Assembly (NCBI GenBank): GCA_022827185.1
Contig: JAJDTM010000062.1
Coordinates: 1 to 64,000 of the forward strand
Length of the DNA stretch: 64,000 bases
Reading direction: 5' to 3'
Source: Candidatus Poribacteria bacterium
Lineage (GTDB): Bacteria > Poribacteria > WGA-4E > WGA-3G
Shown here: positions 43,961 to 53,320 of the stretch, in pieces
How positions within the stretch are numbered: the stretch's first letter is position 1
How the letters are laid out: every line of letters starts with the position of its first letter
The notes under the pieces: model-generated
Told to the model about the DNA's origin: nothing
Databases searched by the model: none
Seen by the model: the letters and a program-made list of their open reading frames with translations, nothing else
Made by a program: the position numbers and the translations under genes

Positions 43961-45367
43961 ATGGAGAAAAACGAAACCCAGTTATCTCGTGATGAGATTA
44001 ACCCAACGGATCTTCCTGCTGTTTTAGGGGGAACACCCGTCTTTGAAATAACACCCGACGCACCTTATCCGAAACTGGACGAGTGGCGGCAAATTACAGA
44101 GGAGGAAGCGCGGGTTGTTTATGAGATGACGCTTCGGAACGAACTCTCCGGTGCTTCTGCGACTGTTCAAGAATTTGAGCGAGCTTGGTGTGAACGTCAC
44201 CACACCCAATTCGCTTTGAGTCTTACCAACGGTACGGCAGCGTTACATAGTGCAATGTTTGGGCTTGGTGTCGGTCCCGGTGATGAGGTTATCTGCCCGA
44301 CTTACACATGGATGGGTTCAATTACACCTGCGTTGGCACTGATGGCGACCCCGGTTTTCTGTGAGGTGGATCCAAGAACACTGTTGATTGATGTCGATGA
44401 CGTTCGGCGGCGTATTACCTCACGAACTAAGGCAATCGTGGCGGTGCATCTGTGGGGCAATGTCTGTGATATGGATGCCCTCATGGCACTCAGCGCAGAG
44501 ACAGGCGTGCCAGTTATAGAGGACTGTTCTCACGCCCACGGTGCATCTTACAAAGGCGTACCTTGTGGAAGTATCGGGCAAGTAGGGGCATGGAGTTTAC
44601 AAGGTAACAAGTCAATCAGCGGCGGTGAAGGTGGGGTGCTTGCTACCAACAACGTAGCGGTGTTTGAGCGTGCCTGTCTGCTTGGCCAAGTCAATCGTTC
44701 TCCTAACGTTGAAGGAGCTGCGGCAGAGGCACTGCAATACAAACATCTTCCACCGTTGGGATTGGGTGTTAAATTTCGCGCCCATCCGCTTGCGATCGGT
44801 ATCGCTTCGGTACAGTTGAAAAAACTTGATGAACTCAATACGGGTCGGCGCACTTACATAAAAGAAATATCCGATGGATTACAGGAAATTCCGGGGGTAT
44901 CTCCAGTCGAAACTTATGAAGGGACTGAACCAGCGGGATTCTACGGGTTTCCGATCCGTTACCATGCGGATGTGGTGCATGGGATGCCTGCGCCCCTATT
45001 TGCTGAGGCACTCCGAAAAGAAGGTGTATTGGCAAACAACAACCCATATCCGCTGCTTGTTGGGGATGGCGTGCCGCTTTTTTCAGGGAGTCTACCGACG
45101 AATAGCAATCCATATCCGCTGCTCCATACTTTACCACTTTTCACACATGGACTTGATATTTATATGAATGGTAGGGGGTCTCTCTGCACTGTTGACATGG
45201 GCGGAGCGTTTGAGGGTTATGCCCCAGGAGATTTGCCTGTAACTGAAAAGGCTTGTTCGCAACTTATATTTTTGCCGCTGTTAACGCAACCGATAGCAGG
45301 TGCTGCATCGGGAATCCTGACAGCTATTCGTAAAGTCTCTTTACATAGCCATTTGATAACGGGTTAA
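43961..45367 (+). CDS. DegT/DnrJ/EryC1/StrS-family PLP aminotransferase
   Basis: A 468-residue PLP enzyme of the sugar aminotransferase family. SLTNGTAALHSAMFGLGVGPGDEV (about 86-108), PTYTWMGS, IVAVHLWGNVCDM, VIEDCSHAHGA (Asp contacting PLP) and the Schiff-base Lys217 in LQGNKSISGGEGG are all present, as is CLLGQVNR. Family members transaminate keto-sugars for LPS/antibiotics, or AHBA/scyllo-inosose. The subgroup with an N-terminal LPAVLGGTPVF resembles inosose aminotransferases, but the substrate is unresolved. Near residues 360-390 the segment NNNPYPLLVGDGVPLF is partly repeated as NSNPYPLLHTLPLF, a local duplication. It heads an operon with glpD (11-base gap). Confidence 0.85.
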   Translation: MEKNETQLSRDEINPTDLPAVLGGTPVFEITPDAPYPKLDEWRQITEEEARVVYEMTLRNELSGASATVQEFERAWCERHHTQFALSLTNGTAALHSAMFGLGVGPGDEVICPTYTWMGSITPALALMATPVFCEVDPRTLLIDVDDVRRRITSRTKAIVAVHLWGNVCDMDALMALSAETGVPVIEDCSHAHGASYKGVPCGSIGQVGAWSLQGNKSISGGEGGVLATNNVAVFERACLLGQVNRSPNVEGAAAEALQYKHLPPLGLGVKFRAHPLAIGIASVQLKKLDELNTGRRTYIKEISDGLQEIPGVSPVETYEGTEPAGFYGFPIRYHADVVHGMPAPLFAEALRKEGVLANNNPYPLLVGDGVPLFSGSLPTNSNPYPLLHTLPLFTHGLDIYMNGRGSLCTVDMGGAFEGYAPGDLPVTEKACSQLIFLPLLTQPIAGAASGILTAIRKVSLHSHLITG

Positions 45368-45377
45368 ATAGACGAAG

Positions 45378-47069
45378 ATGTCAACAGAATTTTCAGCCCG
45401 AACTCGGGCAAATAATATTAAAACGCTCAAAACTGAACCTTTGGATGTTTTGGTTATTGGTGGCGGTATCGTTGGCGCGGGTTTAATTCGTGATCTTGCC
45501 CTCAATGGTGGTATCAAAGCAGGGTTAATTGAACAGGGCGATTTTGCGAGTGGAACGAGCAGTTCCACTTCGCAGCTTGTCCACGGTGGATTTCGCTACC
45601 TTAAACACGATAGAGAACTCGTTAAAATATCGCGTAAAGAACGTGAGATCCTTCAGCGGATTGCCCCGAATCTTGTCAAACCGATGCCTTTAGCTATTCT
45701 TTTCTACAAAGGCGATCCATACCCATTAGTAGGCATACAAGCCGCTGCGTATTACTACAATTATCTTTCTAAAACAGGTAAGGCAGAAAAATCGAAAGTG
45801 ATTCGCGATGCTCAAAAGATTCAACACTTACTCGGACCCATTGCCACGGATACGCTAAAAGGTTGTGTCATTATATGGGATAGCACGACTGATGACGCGA
45901 GATTAACGCTCGCAACCCTTAAAGACGCGCATCAACACGGTGCTGTTATAACTAACTATGTCCGATTTCTCAATTTTGCCAAGCAACCCGATACACCTGA
46001 TAGCGGAAACCGTATATCCAAAATAACTGCTGAAGATGTCACCTCTGGCCAACGTTTTGAAATTTCCGCGCGAAAAGTTGTATCAGCAACGGGACCTTGG
46101 AGCGACCATGTGTGGCGCAAAGACCCAAGTTACGATGGGATGCCGCGGCTGGTAACGAAAAATGCACAAGGTATTCACATCGTTTTACCAAGATGTGGAA
46201 AAGAAGATGCATCCGGAGCGTACGGCTTAGTCATCTCTACGCAATCAGAAATGCGACAGGGTGGCAAGTCCCGCGGCATTTTTATTTTACCGGGTTCCCA
46301 CAATACCTCTATCGTCGGCACCACTGAAACGACACCGGAGGAAGATTTATCGTCGGTGCGTGCATCAGCTGATGAAGTGGCATACCTACTTTCAGAAACG
46401 CAGCGAATCTTTCCAGAACAAACGCTCAACAACGATGCGATTATCGCTACTTACGCAGGTACACGTCCACTCATCGCAGAGAACCAAGACCGACAAGGAT
46501 TCAAAAGGGACGATTTTGTTTCAAGGGATCACCTAATTACAGAGAGCCCGAGCGGCGTAATGTATCTTTATGGTGGGAAGTTGACGACACATCGGCAGAT
46601 GGCAGAGGAGACGGTAGACCACCTTGCAACGTTTTTGAATGTTCCGCGCTATTGTAAAACGGATACGACGCCTTTGTTCAATGTATCAGTGGAAGCACTG
46701 AATGGAAAAGCGAGTCACGCTTCGCAATCGAGCGTTGACACCGAACGCCTCATGAAACGCTATGGAGATGGGTATCAGACGATTCTTAAGTTTATCAACG
46801 ACGATGCCGCGCTTGCTGAACCGGTCACTCCGTCTCTGCCCTTCACGAAAGCCGAACTGCTTTACGCCTATTGGGGCGAGATGGCGATCACGCTGGACGA
46901 CCTGCTCTGGCGACGGACCCGTATCGGTTGGACACCAGGCCAAGGGCTTGACGTCGCGCCCCAAATCGCACAGTTCTTAGGTGAGAAAAACAATTGGAAT
47001 CAAACCAGAATAAATGCAGAAGTTGAGACGTATCGTGAACACATCCAGTGGCTGAATTTTAATCTATAG
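45378..47069 (+). CDS. glpD: FAD-dependent glycerol-3-phosphate dehydrogenase
   Basis: A 563-residue flavoprotein oxidising glycerol 3-phosphate to dihydroxyacetone phosphate and passing electrons to quinone at the inner membrane. The FAD site VIGGGIVGAG (26-35), GDFASGTSSSTSQLVHGGFRYL (about 54-75), the central VVSATGPWSDHVW and the C-terminal YLYGGKLTTHRQMAEETVD are diagnostic for GlpD. The C-terminal alpha-helical cap (from about 430) is present. It lies between the aminotransferase and a NucS-like nuclease gene in the same orientation with short gaps (10-11 bases), so these are likely co-transcribed. No glycerol kinase or facilitator is nearby. Confidence 0.93.
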   Translation: MSTEFSARTRANNIKTLKTEPLDVLVIGGGIVGAGLIRDLALNGGIKAGLIEQGDFASGTSSSTSQLVHGGFRYLKHDRELVKISRKEREILQRIAPNLVKPMPLAILFYKGDPYPLVGIQAAAYYYNYLSKTGKAEKSKVIRDAQKIQHLLGPIATDTLKGCVIIWDSTTDDARLTLATLKDAHQHGAVITNYVRFLNFAKQPDTPDSGNRISKITAEDVTSGQRFEISARKVVSATGPWSDHVWRKDPSYDGMPRLVTKNAQGIHIVLPRCGKEDASGAYGLVISTQSEMRQGGKSRGIFILPGSHNTSIVGTTETTPEEDLSSVRASADEVAYLLSETQRIFPEQTLNNDAIIATYAGTRPLIAENQDRQGFKRDDFVSRDHLITESPSGVMYLYGGKLTTHRQMAEETVDHLATFLNVPRYCKTDTTPLFNVSVEALNGKASHASQSSVDTERLMKRYGDGYQTILKFINDDAALAEPVTPSLPFTKAELLYAYWGEMAITLDDLLWRRTRIGWTPGQGLDVAPQIAQFLGEKNNWNQTRINAEVETYREHIQWLNFNL

Positions 47070-47080
47070 GACGCGAAATT

Positions 47081-48076
47081 ATGGAAGTTTACCGCTGGGA
47101 AGACCGGAAATTTGGAAAACTTGAGCCACTGCGCTTTGGCGCAGAGCGAGACTTTGAAGATCTCCTTGAAAAGGATGCGACATTGGTGCTTGGAGAACCG
47201 CTCTGCGTTATCAGCAGGCAGCCGCCTCTGAGTACGTCGAAGCAGAAGATCGACCTACTTGCACTTGATCGGCAGGGCAATTGTGTGATTATTGAACTCA
47301 AGCGTGGTAAACCCTCAAGGACAGCAATCACCCAGATTTTAGAGTATGCAGCAGGCATTTCTCAACTTTCTTACATAGAGTTGGAACAACTCGCTTACCG
47401 ATGGTGCCAACAGCAGGGCGAAGAGTTCTCAACGCTCACCGCACTGCACAGCGAATTTTTTGGATATGAACCGGGTGATATCCGCAAATCAGCTTTTAAT
47501 CAACGACAGCGATTGGTACTTATTTCAGAAGGCGTGGACACGCGCGTCTTAGAAGTTGCAGAATATCTGCGAGCCTTGGGACTCGATCTTACCTATATCT
47601 CCTATTTTTCGTATCACGCGCCTGATGAAATTTTAGTCGCCACCGAAACTGTCTTAGGGGGTACGGTTGTCAAGGAAGAAGAACGGAGTTATGGACGCAC
47701 AGCGCAGCAATTCATGACGCTCGCGTCGTTTATTGAAACGCTACAGGTTAACGAAGAACTCTTGCAAATTACCAATGAATTTCTGGAGTACGTTGACACA
47801 TGCGGTGCGACGCTTCGACCTCGCATTGCCAAACTCCGGATGACTATCGGTGGACACTGGTGGCTTGACACATACCCTTCAAGAAGAGCGACCCACTTCC
47901 GTGTTGATGTCCATGGCGATTTTACACCGCTTCATATTGTTGAGTGCAGAGCCAATTTGCCTAACGTGACAGTCAAAAATTTCGGTATCTCTTTCAACAT
48001 CGCTACTAAAGCCCATCTTGATTATGCGATTGAGATTTTTGAGCGTGTTCGGAACTCTATTCTATCGTCACTATAA
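47081..48076 (+). CDS. NucS-like PD-(D/E)XK nuclease-domain protein
   Basis: A 331-residue protein. The N-terminal 110 residues contain a restriction-endonuclease-like core: KIDLLALDRQGNCVIIELKRGK with Asp58, Glu72 and Lys74, then TAITQILEYAAGIS, the order found in NucS (endonuclease acting on mismatched or branched DNA) and DUF91 proteins. The rest of NucS is not matched; the C-terminal 200 residues contain an unrecognised domain with LRPRIAKLRMTIGGHWWLDTYPSRRATHFRVDV, possibly a sequence- or nucleotide-binding unit. A role in DNA repair or defence is possible but not shown. It begins 11 bases after glpD; the metabolic context gives no further clue. Confidence 0.75.
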   Translation: MEVYRWEDRKFGKLEPLRFGAERDFEDLLEKDATLVLGEPLCVISRQPPLSTSKQKIDLLALDRQGNCVIIELKRGKPSRTAITQILEYAAGISQLSYIELEQLAYRWCQQQGEEFSTLTALHSEFFGYEPGDIRKSAFNQRQRLVLISEGVDTRVLEVAEYLRALGLDLTYISYFSYHAPDEILVATETVLGGTVVKEEERSYGRTAQQFMTLASFIETLQVNEELLQITNEFLEYVDTCGATLRPRIAKLRMTIGGHWWLDTYPSRRATHFRVDVHGDFTPLHIVECRANLPNVTVKNFGISFNIATKAHLDYAIEIFERVRNSILSSL

Positions 48077-48109
48077 TGCTAATATCCGTTAGAGTCCATA
48101 ATTAAAAAT

Positions 48110-49138
48110 ATGAACTGGCTCCGTTTTGGCAATCCTGAATTACTCCATTTCCTATGGTTAGTGCCGCCCTTAATTTTCTTACTTCTCTTTGGGCTGCGAC
48201 AAAAACAGAAGGCACTGTGCCAATTTCAGACCAATGTCAATCCCGCGCATCTACAACGCCACAAAGTTCAAGCTGGATTGTTGCTGCTAAGTTATCTGTT
48301 TGTAGTGCTCGCAATAGCCCGTCCACAGTGGGGTGTAAAATCTGAAGCAGTTGCGGAACGGTTGGATGTCATGTTTGCACTGGATATTTCAACCAGTATG
48401 CTTGCAGAAGACGAGAAATCTGTGCGGCGACTTGCTCAGGCTAAGGAGATTATGCTTTCCCTATTAGACGAGCTTGAGGATGACCGGATCGGATTACTCT
48501 ATTTTGCGGAAGCGAGTTTTGTGGTATGCCCTTTAACGAGTGATACGGGGACGCTTAGAGAATTCTTAGCGGCGGTAACTGCTGGGACGCTTGTCCACAG
48601 TGGGACCCGTATCGGCAACGCGATTGAAATAGCAACGGAGCGTCTTGTTTCAGATCAAAACGATACAAGGATAGCATCTGGTTTCGGGGGACAGAAGGTT
48701 CTCATCCTGTTTACAGATGGAGAAGACCACGGTGGAGCGGCTGTTGAAGCAGCAAAAGTAGCAACACAGAAAGGCGTTCATATCTATTGCGTCGGTATCG
48801 GCAACCCTATCAGGTCTGTGCCTATTCCACTTCAAGCGGGTGTTGAGACAGAAGCCACACCATACAAACGAGATGCCAGTGGACAACTTGTGTTAACGAT
48901 GTTAGATGAAACGCGTTTGCAGGAAATTGCGAAAGCGGGGAATGGTAACTATCATCACGCAACAGCAGGGATTACCGAGTTAGCGACGGACTTAGCACGG
49001 CTTGAAAAGCAGAAGTTCCGAATCCGATCAGATGGCGAATATCAAGATCGTTTCCAGTTATTTGTTGCGGGTGCGTTGATTCTGCTTATTTGTGAGGTGC
49101 TGCACTTTACGATATGGTCTCGCAAGCAGCACCGTTAA
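48110..49138 (+). CDS. BatA/BatB-like von Willebrand factor A membrane protein
   Basis: A 342-residue inner-membrane protein with helices at about 10-28, 55-71 and 320-337. The soluble domain between is a VWA domain with the MIDAS motif DISTS (Asp92, Ser94, Ser96) after RLDVMFAL, plus the later LFTDGEDHGG carrying the acidic MIDAS ligand. The preceding ARPQWG segment is characteristic of BatA/BatB (aerotolerance operon) proteins. Usual partners (MoxR ATPase, DUF58, BatC-E) are absent in the window. Such proteins bind metal-dependent protein ligands on the periplasmic side. It follows the nuclease gene by 33 bases and converges with livM (34-base gap). Confidence 0.85.
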   Translation: MNWLRFGNPELLHFLWLVPPLIFLLLFGLRQKQKALCQFQTNVNPAHLQRHKVQAGLLLLSYLFVVLAIARPQWGVKSEAVAERLDVMFALDISTSMLAEDEKSVRRLAQAKEIMLSLLDELEDDRIGLLYFAEASFVVCPLTSDTGTLREFLAAVTAGTLVHSGTRIGNAIEIATERLVSDQNDTRIASGFGGQKVLILFTDGEDHGGAAVEAAKVATQKGVHIYCVGIGNPIRSVPIPLQAGVETEATPYKRDASGQLVLTMLDETRLQEIAKAGNGNYHHATAGITELATDLARLEKQKFRIRSDGEYQDRFQLFVAGALILLICEVLHFTIWSRKQHR

Positions 49139-49172
49139 GAGCCAAGCGGTGTTGGTTTGAATTCGATTGGTA

Positions 49173-50171
49173 TTATGCTTTTTTGAGGGACAATCCGCCT
49201 GGGCGGAAACGCATCAAGAGGATGAGGATGATTCCGAAGATGAGATAGCGAGCGTTGCCAAATTGATAGGGAATGATGAAGCCAGGTCTCAAAACTTCAC
49301 CTAAACAACCGAGAATCGCCGCGCCTATCATGGCACCTCTGATACTTCCCATACCACCGAGGACTACCATACACAAGATCAGGATAGATTCCCAAAAATC
49401 AAAGAATGGCACACTGATACTAACCTGAAATTGGGCAATAAAAGCCCCACCAAGTGCTCCGATCGCAGCACTCACAGCGAACGCCAGCGATTTATAGCGA
49501 CTGACGTTGATCCCCATACTCTCTGCTGCCTGTTCATCTTCACGGATGGCTACCCACGCTCTACCGACCCGCGAATGCTGGAGTCGATAGGTGATAAAGA
49601 CAACCAAGGTTAGCAGGATGAGAATATGGTAGTAGTTATGCCAATTTTGATTGAAGGTTATTCCAAAAAGTGTAGGCGATGGGATGCCGCGCAGCTGACC
49701 GTTTGGGGCACCAACCAACCACTGTTCGTTTCTGATAATGCGGAAGAATAGTTCGGCGAAGCCAAACGTAACAATAGCAAAGTAGTCGCCTGTAAGTCGC
49801 AAAGTGGGTGCTCCGCGTAATAATCCCCATACTGTTCCATGTAGCACCGCGAGTGGAAGGGCAACCCAATAACTAACACCAAGCCTTGCCATCAGTATAC
49901 CTGCTGTATAACCACCGATGAGGTAAAAACAGACATAGCCGAGATCGAGCAATCCAGTAAATCCGCACACAATGTTCAATCCGACGGCGAGCATCATATA
50001 GACAGATGCCCGAACGATAATCCGTAGCATATACTCGCCGCCTGGCCAGCCAAGATAGATACCGTACTGTGACAGGAAAGCGACGATGCCGTCTATGCCA
50101 AACATCAACAGTGGTAGAAAACAGACAACTAAGCCAAAAATAATGTTTTTCGGTGTGAGTTTATCTTTCAT
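49173..50171 (-). CDS. livM: branched-chain amino acid ABC transporter permease LivM
   Basis: A 332-residue membrane permease with about ten helices. The chosen ATG at 50171 lies one base from the livH stop and is preferred over an upstream ATG at 50225 that would overlap livH. Family stretches are RIIVRASVYMMLAVGLNIVCGFTGLLDLGYVCFYLIGGYTA, LRLTGDYFAIVTFGFAEL, the cytosolic coupling loop RVGRAWVAIREDEQAAESMG and GGMGSIRGAMIGAAIL. With LivH it forms the channel for hydrophobic amino acids or related ligands; ATPases LivG and LivF are not encoded in the window. Confidence 0.9.
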   Translation of the reverse strand: MKDKLTPKNIIFGLVVCFLPLLMFGIDGIVAFLSQYGIYLGWPGGEYMLRIIVRASVYMMLAVGLNIVCGFTGLLDLGYVCFYLIGGYTAGILMARLGVSYWVALPLAVLHGTVWGLLRGAPTLRLTGDYFAIVTFGFAELFFRIIRNEQWLVGAPNGQLRGIPSPTLFGITFNQNWHNYYHILILLTLVVFITYRLQHSRVGRAWVAIREDEQAAESMGINVSRYKSLAFAVSAAIGALGGAFIAQFQVSISVPFFDFWESILILCMVVLGGMGSIRGAMIGAAILGCLGEVLRPGFIIPYQFGNARYLIFGIILILLMRFRPGGLSLKKA

Positions 50172-50172
50172 A

Positions 50173-51096
50173 TTAAGCTCGATTTGCTGTTGATTTTCCG
50201 AACAGTCCAGATGGACGAATAACAATCACTGCGATCATGATAATATATGCAATCGCTAACCGGTAGCCAGAAGAGATATATCCAGCCCCCAAAACTTCGG
50301 CTAACCCTATTATGATGCCACCAAGCATTGCCCCTGTGATGTTGCCAATGCCGCCGAGAACGGCAGCTGCAAACGCGGCAACCCCTTTGTAATATCCCAT
50401 AGTCGGTGTAATATTTTCGCTCAAGCCTACCATTATGCCAGCAACTGCCCCTAAAGCGGAACCGATAGCAAATGTTACTGCAATGACTTGGTTTGTTTTG
50501 ATCCCCATTAAATTTGACGCTACACGGTTTTGTGCACAAGCCCGCATCGCTTTACCTATTTTGGTTAGATGGATCAGTCTGTTTAAGGCGATCATTAAAA
50601 CAACTGCGAGTAAGAGAATGCATACATCACGATAAGGGAGAATACCACCGCCAGGCAGCGGTATGGCGTTTAAAATCTCGCCTGTTTGTATATTTACTTC
50701 GCTTACGAGGAATGCTGGAAGCGTTTCGGTTGGAAATTGCCGGGGCCTCGCTGACCAAATCATCCGAGCGAGGTTTTGTAACACAAGGGATATGCCTATC
50801 GCTGTAATCAACGCCGATAAACGCGGAGCATCCCGAAGGGGGCGGTACGCTACCAGGTCTATCAACATTCCTAACATTGCGCATAGGAGCATACTGGCGG
50901 GTACTGCTATCCAAAACGGTATATTGAAAACCGCAATTAGCATCAGGGCGAGGTAGGCACCGAACATAAAAATTTCGCCGTGGGCGAAGTTAATCAACTG
51001 GATAATGCCGTAGACCATGGTGTAGCCTACGGCAATAAGCGCGTAAATACCGCCTAACACCAACCCGTTAATAAATTGTTCCAATAATTGCGCCAT
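50173..51096 (-). CDS. livH: branched-chain amino acid ABC transporter permease LivH
   Basis: A 307-residue inner-membrane permease. GLVLGGIYALIAVGYTMVYGIIQLINFAHGEIFMFGA at residues 10-46 is the diagnostic LivH N-terminus; TKIGKAMRACAQNRVASNLMGI is the cytosolic coupling helix and GGIGNITGAMLGGIIIGLAEVLGAGYISSGY the closing block. It pairs with LivM, whose start lies one base beyond this stop, and follows the binding-protein gene by about 85 bases. Order binding protein-livH-livM on one strand is the standard operon. Ligand range (branched-chain amino acids, urea, amides) cannot be set from the permease alone. Confidence 0.92.
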   Translation of the reverse strand: MAQLLEQFINGLVLGGIYALIAVGYTMVYGIIQLINFAHGEIFMFGAYLALMLIAVFNIPFWIAVPASMLLCAMLGMLIDLVAYRPLRDAPRLSALITAIGISLVLQNLARMIWSARPRQFPTETLPAFLVSEVNIQTGEILNAIPLPGGGILPYRDVCILLLAVVLMIALNRLIHLTKIGKAMRACAQNRVASNLMGIKTNQVIAVTFAIGSALGAVAGIMVGLSENITPTMGYYKGVAAFAAAVLGGIGNITGAMLGGIIIGLAEVLGAGYISSGYRLAIAYIIMIAVIVIRPSGLFGKSTANRA

Positions 51097-51180
51097 AATT
51101 CCCTTGTGCCAGTGTTAACCTTGTAGAAAACAGTCTCTGGACGTTTCCTCTGTTTTACCTTCCGCTTTGAATAAAACTGC

Positions 51181-52344
51181 TTACTTCAACTCAGACAGCT
51201 GTTTCTCAGCAGCAACAAATTGCCCGTCTTTCACAATTTTCACGTAAGCCGGTTTGTTAACGGTATCACCTTTTATATCAAAATAGGTTAACCCTGTAAT
51301 CCCTTCGTAACCTTCTTCAGGTGTGTCTAAGGATGCCAAATGCTCACGGATGGCTTTCCGGTTATCTGCGATTGGTGCTTCAGTGTTATAAGTTTTTTCA
51401 AGGGCTTCAGCGATCATTCCGACAGCGTCGTATGTCAATGCTGCCCATGTATCTGGGGCTACACCGTGAAGTGCCTCAAAATTAGCTGCCATCTGTTGTG
51501 CCTCTGCGCCTCCTGCACCAAATGTAAAAGGGGTCGTTAGATAAACACCCTCTGCGGCGGAGCCTGCTATTGTGAGGAAATCTGGTGAATCCACGCCATC
51601 TGCTCCGAAAAACTGGGCGGTAATCCCAGCTTCACGTCCCTGTTTAACAATTAAGCTTGCTTCCGTGTAGAGACCAGAAATAAAAATAGCGTCAGGATTT
51701 TTAGCTTTAATACTTGTAAGTTGTGCCTTAAAATTGGTGCTATCTCTTTCATACGCTTCCGAAGCGACGAGGGTAAGTCCGATTTTCTCGGCTTCCGCTA
51801 CGAACGCGTTTCTTAAACCACGACCGTAAGCATCATTATCAAAGAAAACGGCAACCGATTCAATATCCATCAAGACATTGTCAATATAGTGCGCAATGAA
51901 TTTCCCTTGAAAACCGTCGTGGTACAAATTTCGGAAGGTCCACGGGCTTCCTTCACAGACTTCTACAGCCGTTGAACCGGGGGACAGTTCAACAATACCT
52001 GCACGGTCATAAATTTCTTGACCGGCTAATGAGCAGTCACTATTAAAATGTCCAACCACTGCGACAATTTGCGGGTTGTTGGCGATGCGTTCTGCAACGA
52101 GGCTTGCTTCTGAACCTTTACCAGCGTCATCTTCAAAAAGTAGCGTCAGTTTCATGCCATTGATGCCGCCCGCCTCGTTAATTTCTTTTTCCTTCAGTTC
52201 AGCACCGCGTCGGATCATTTCTCCAAACGCTGCAGCACCGCCTGTATACGGAGCCGCAACGGCGACTTTTAACTCTTTCTGTTGTTCACATCCGAAAATG
52301 GATACAAGCCCGATTATCAACAATCCTGTAAGCCAATTTCTCAT
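51181..52344 (-). CDS. branched-chain amino acid ABC substrate-binding lipoprotein
   Basis: A 387-residue periplasmic-binding-protein type I. The ATG at 52344 (MRNWLTGLLIIGLVSIFGC) gives a lipoprotein signal with the acylated Cys in SIFGC, preceded by GGGAG; the longer frame from 52401 would place charged residues before the signal and is rejected. LKVAVAAPYTGGAAAFGEMIRRGAELKEKEINEAGGINGMKL is the classic LivJ/LivK start of the mature domain; VVGHFNSDCSLAGQEIYDRAGIVELSPGSTA and FFDNDAYGRGLRNAF are further family blocks. It delivers ligand to LivH/LivM encoded just downstream. Ligand probably a branched-chain amino acid or relative. Confidence 0.92.
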   Translation of the reverse strand: MRNWLTGLLIIGLVSIFGCEQQKELKVAVAAPYTGGAAAFGEMIRRGAELKEKEINEAGGINGMKLTLLFEDDAGKGSEASLVAERIANNPQIVAVVGHFNSDCSLAGQEIYDRAGIVELSPGSTAVEVCEGSPWTFRNLYHDGFQGKFIAHYIDNVLMDIESVAVFFDNDAYGRGLRNAFVAEAEKIGLTLVASEAYERDSTNFKAQLTSIKAKNPDAIFISGLYTEASLIVKQGREAGITAQFFGADGVDSPDFLTIAGSAAEGVYLTTPFTFGAGGAEAQQMAANFEALHGVAPDTWAALTYDAVGMIAEALEKTYNTEAPIADNRKAIREHLASLDTPEEGYEGITGLTYFDIKGDTVNKPAYVKIVKDGQFVAAEKQLSELK

Positions 52345-52422
52345 TTTATGTGTACTCCCTTCATTTTCTGACAAATCTTGTGTGCTATCAATCCGAATCA
52401 AATTACTGAGATAATGATTATT

Positions 52423-53190
52423 TTACGGCAAGACCTGTTTAAAGTCAACTTTAAATTCTAATTTATCTTCTTTACCGTCTGAATGGACGATCCAAACACC
52501 CGGCACGACAACTCTGAGGTCCGTAGCATCACTCTCAAGCCGATCGAAGATTAAGAAGCCGCTCCGTTTCGCACCGGAGAACAACTTGCCGCTTTCAAAT
52601 ATGCTGTCTTCTATCACAATGCGTCCCCACGCTAATGCCTCAGCATCCACGTAGGACTGATAGTACCCGTAGTAGGCGGGGTAAACAGTGTGTGCATACG
52701 GATAAACGCCGCCCCAAGGATTACGATGTCCAAGGTTCACGTTGTCGTAGAGTTCATCAAAGTAATCGCTCGGTAGGTTGGCGTATTGCACGCCGTTTGC
52801 ATCCATTAGCACTGCTGTGTCATCAAAAACAACACGGCGATGCTCGCGGTTATGGACTACAATTTCAAACACCGTATAGATAGGCTCAACGGCACCATTT
52901 CTCTCAACAATGAGATAGGGGTTCGCTTTCGGATCGTCGGTGAGTTCAAACAGTTCAATTTCATCAATCGGTTTGATGGTAACGGCAACTCCCTTTTTCA
53001 CGACAGTTGCTGCACCTGTCTCTTGATCAATCTGAGCGTTAAAACGTTCAGCAACAGGCTCCATATAGACATCGATTGAGGGTTGTGGTGCAGCGGCACA
53101 TCCTGCCAACAGTGCTCCCGTTAGAAGAAGTAAACCGATTCTATACATAATCTGAGTCCCGAAGAAGCTGCGATTTTTCCGATAAGTCAT
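52423..53190 (-). CDS. hypothetical lipoprotein
   Basis: A 255-residue protein starting at ATG 53190; AGGAGG lies nine bases upstream, while the overlapping GTG at 53199 falls inside that ribosome-binding site. Residues about 14-33 form a lipoprotein signal ending in LLAGC, so the mature protein is membrane-attached in the envelope. The mature part has IVVHNREHRRVVFDD, LPSDYFDEL, a Tyr/Pro-rich stretch (YPYAHTVYPAYYGYYQSYVD) and GRIVIEDSIFESGKLFSGAKRSGFLIFDRL, all suggestive of a beta-sandwich. I do not recognise a named family. It is placed upstream of the PAP2 gene's strand mates but 79 bases after the liv operon's upstream edge, probably transcribed alone. Confidence 0.7.
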   Translation of the reverse strand: MTYRKNRSFFGTQIMYRIGLLLLTGALLAGCAAAPQPSIDVYMEPVAERFNAQIDQETGAATVVKKGVAVTIKPIDEIELFELTDDPKANPYLIVERNGAVEPIYTVFEIVVHNREHRRVVFDDTAVLMDANGVQYANLPSDYFDELYDNVNLGHRNPWGGVYPYAHTVYPAYYGYYQSYVDAEALAWGRIVIEDSIFESGKLFSGAKRSGFLIFDRLESDATDLRVVVPGVWIVHSDGKEDKLEFKVDFKQVLP

Positions 53191-53320
53191 GATTCTCACC
53201 CTCCTGTGTAATTATATTTTACGCATCGCGAATTTTAGCGTCAAGGATTTTAGCTCCAGTACCATTTTAGTAAAACATAAAAGTTTCTCGATATTGCATT
53301 GAACAACGATTTTGAAAATC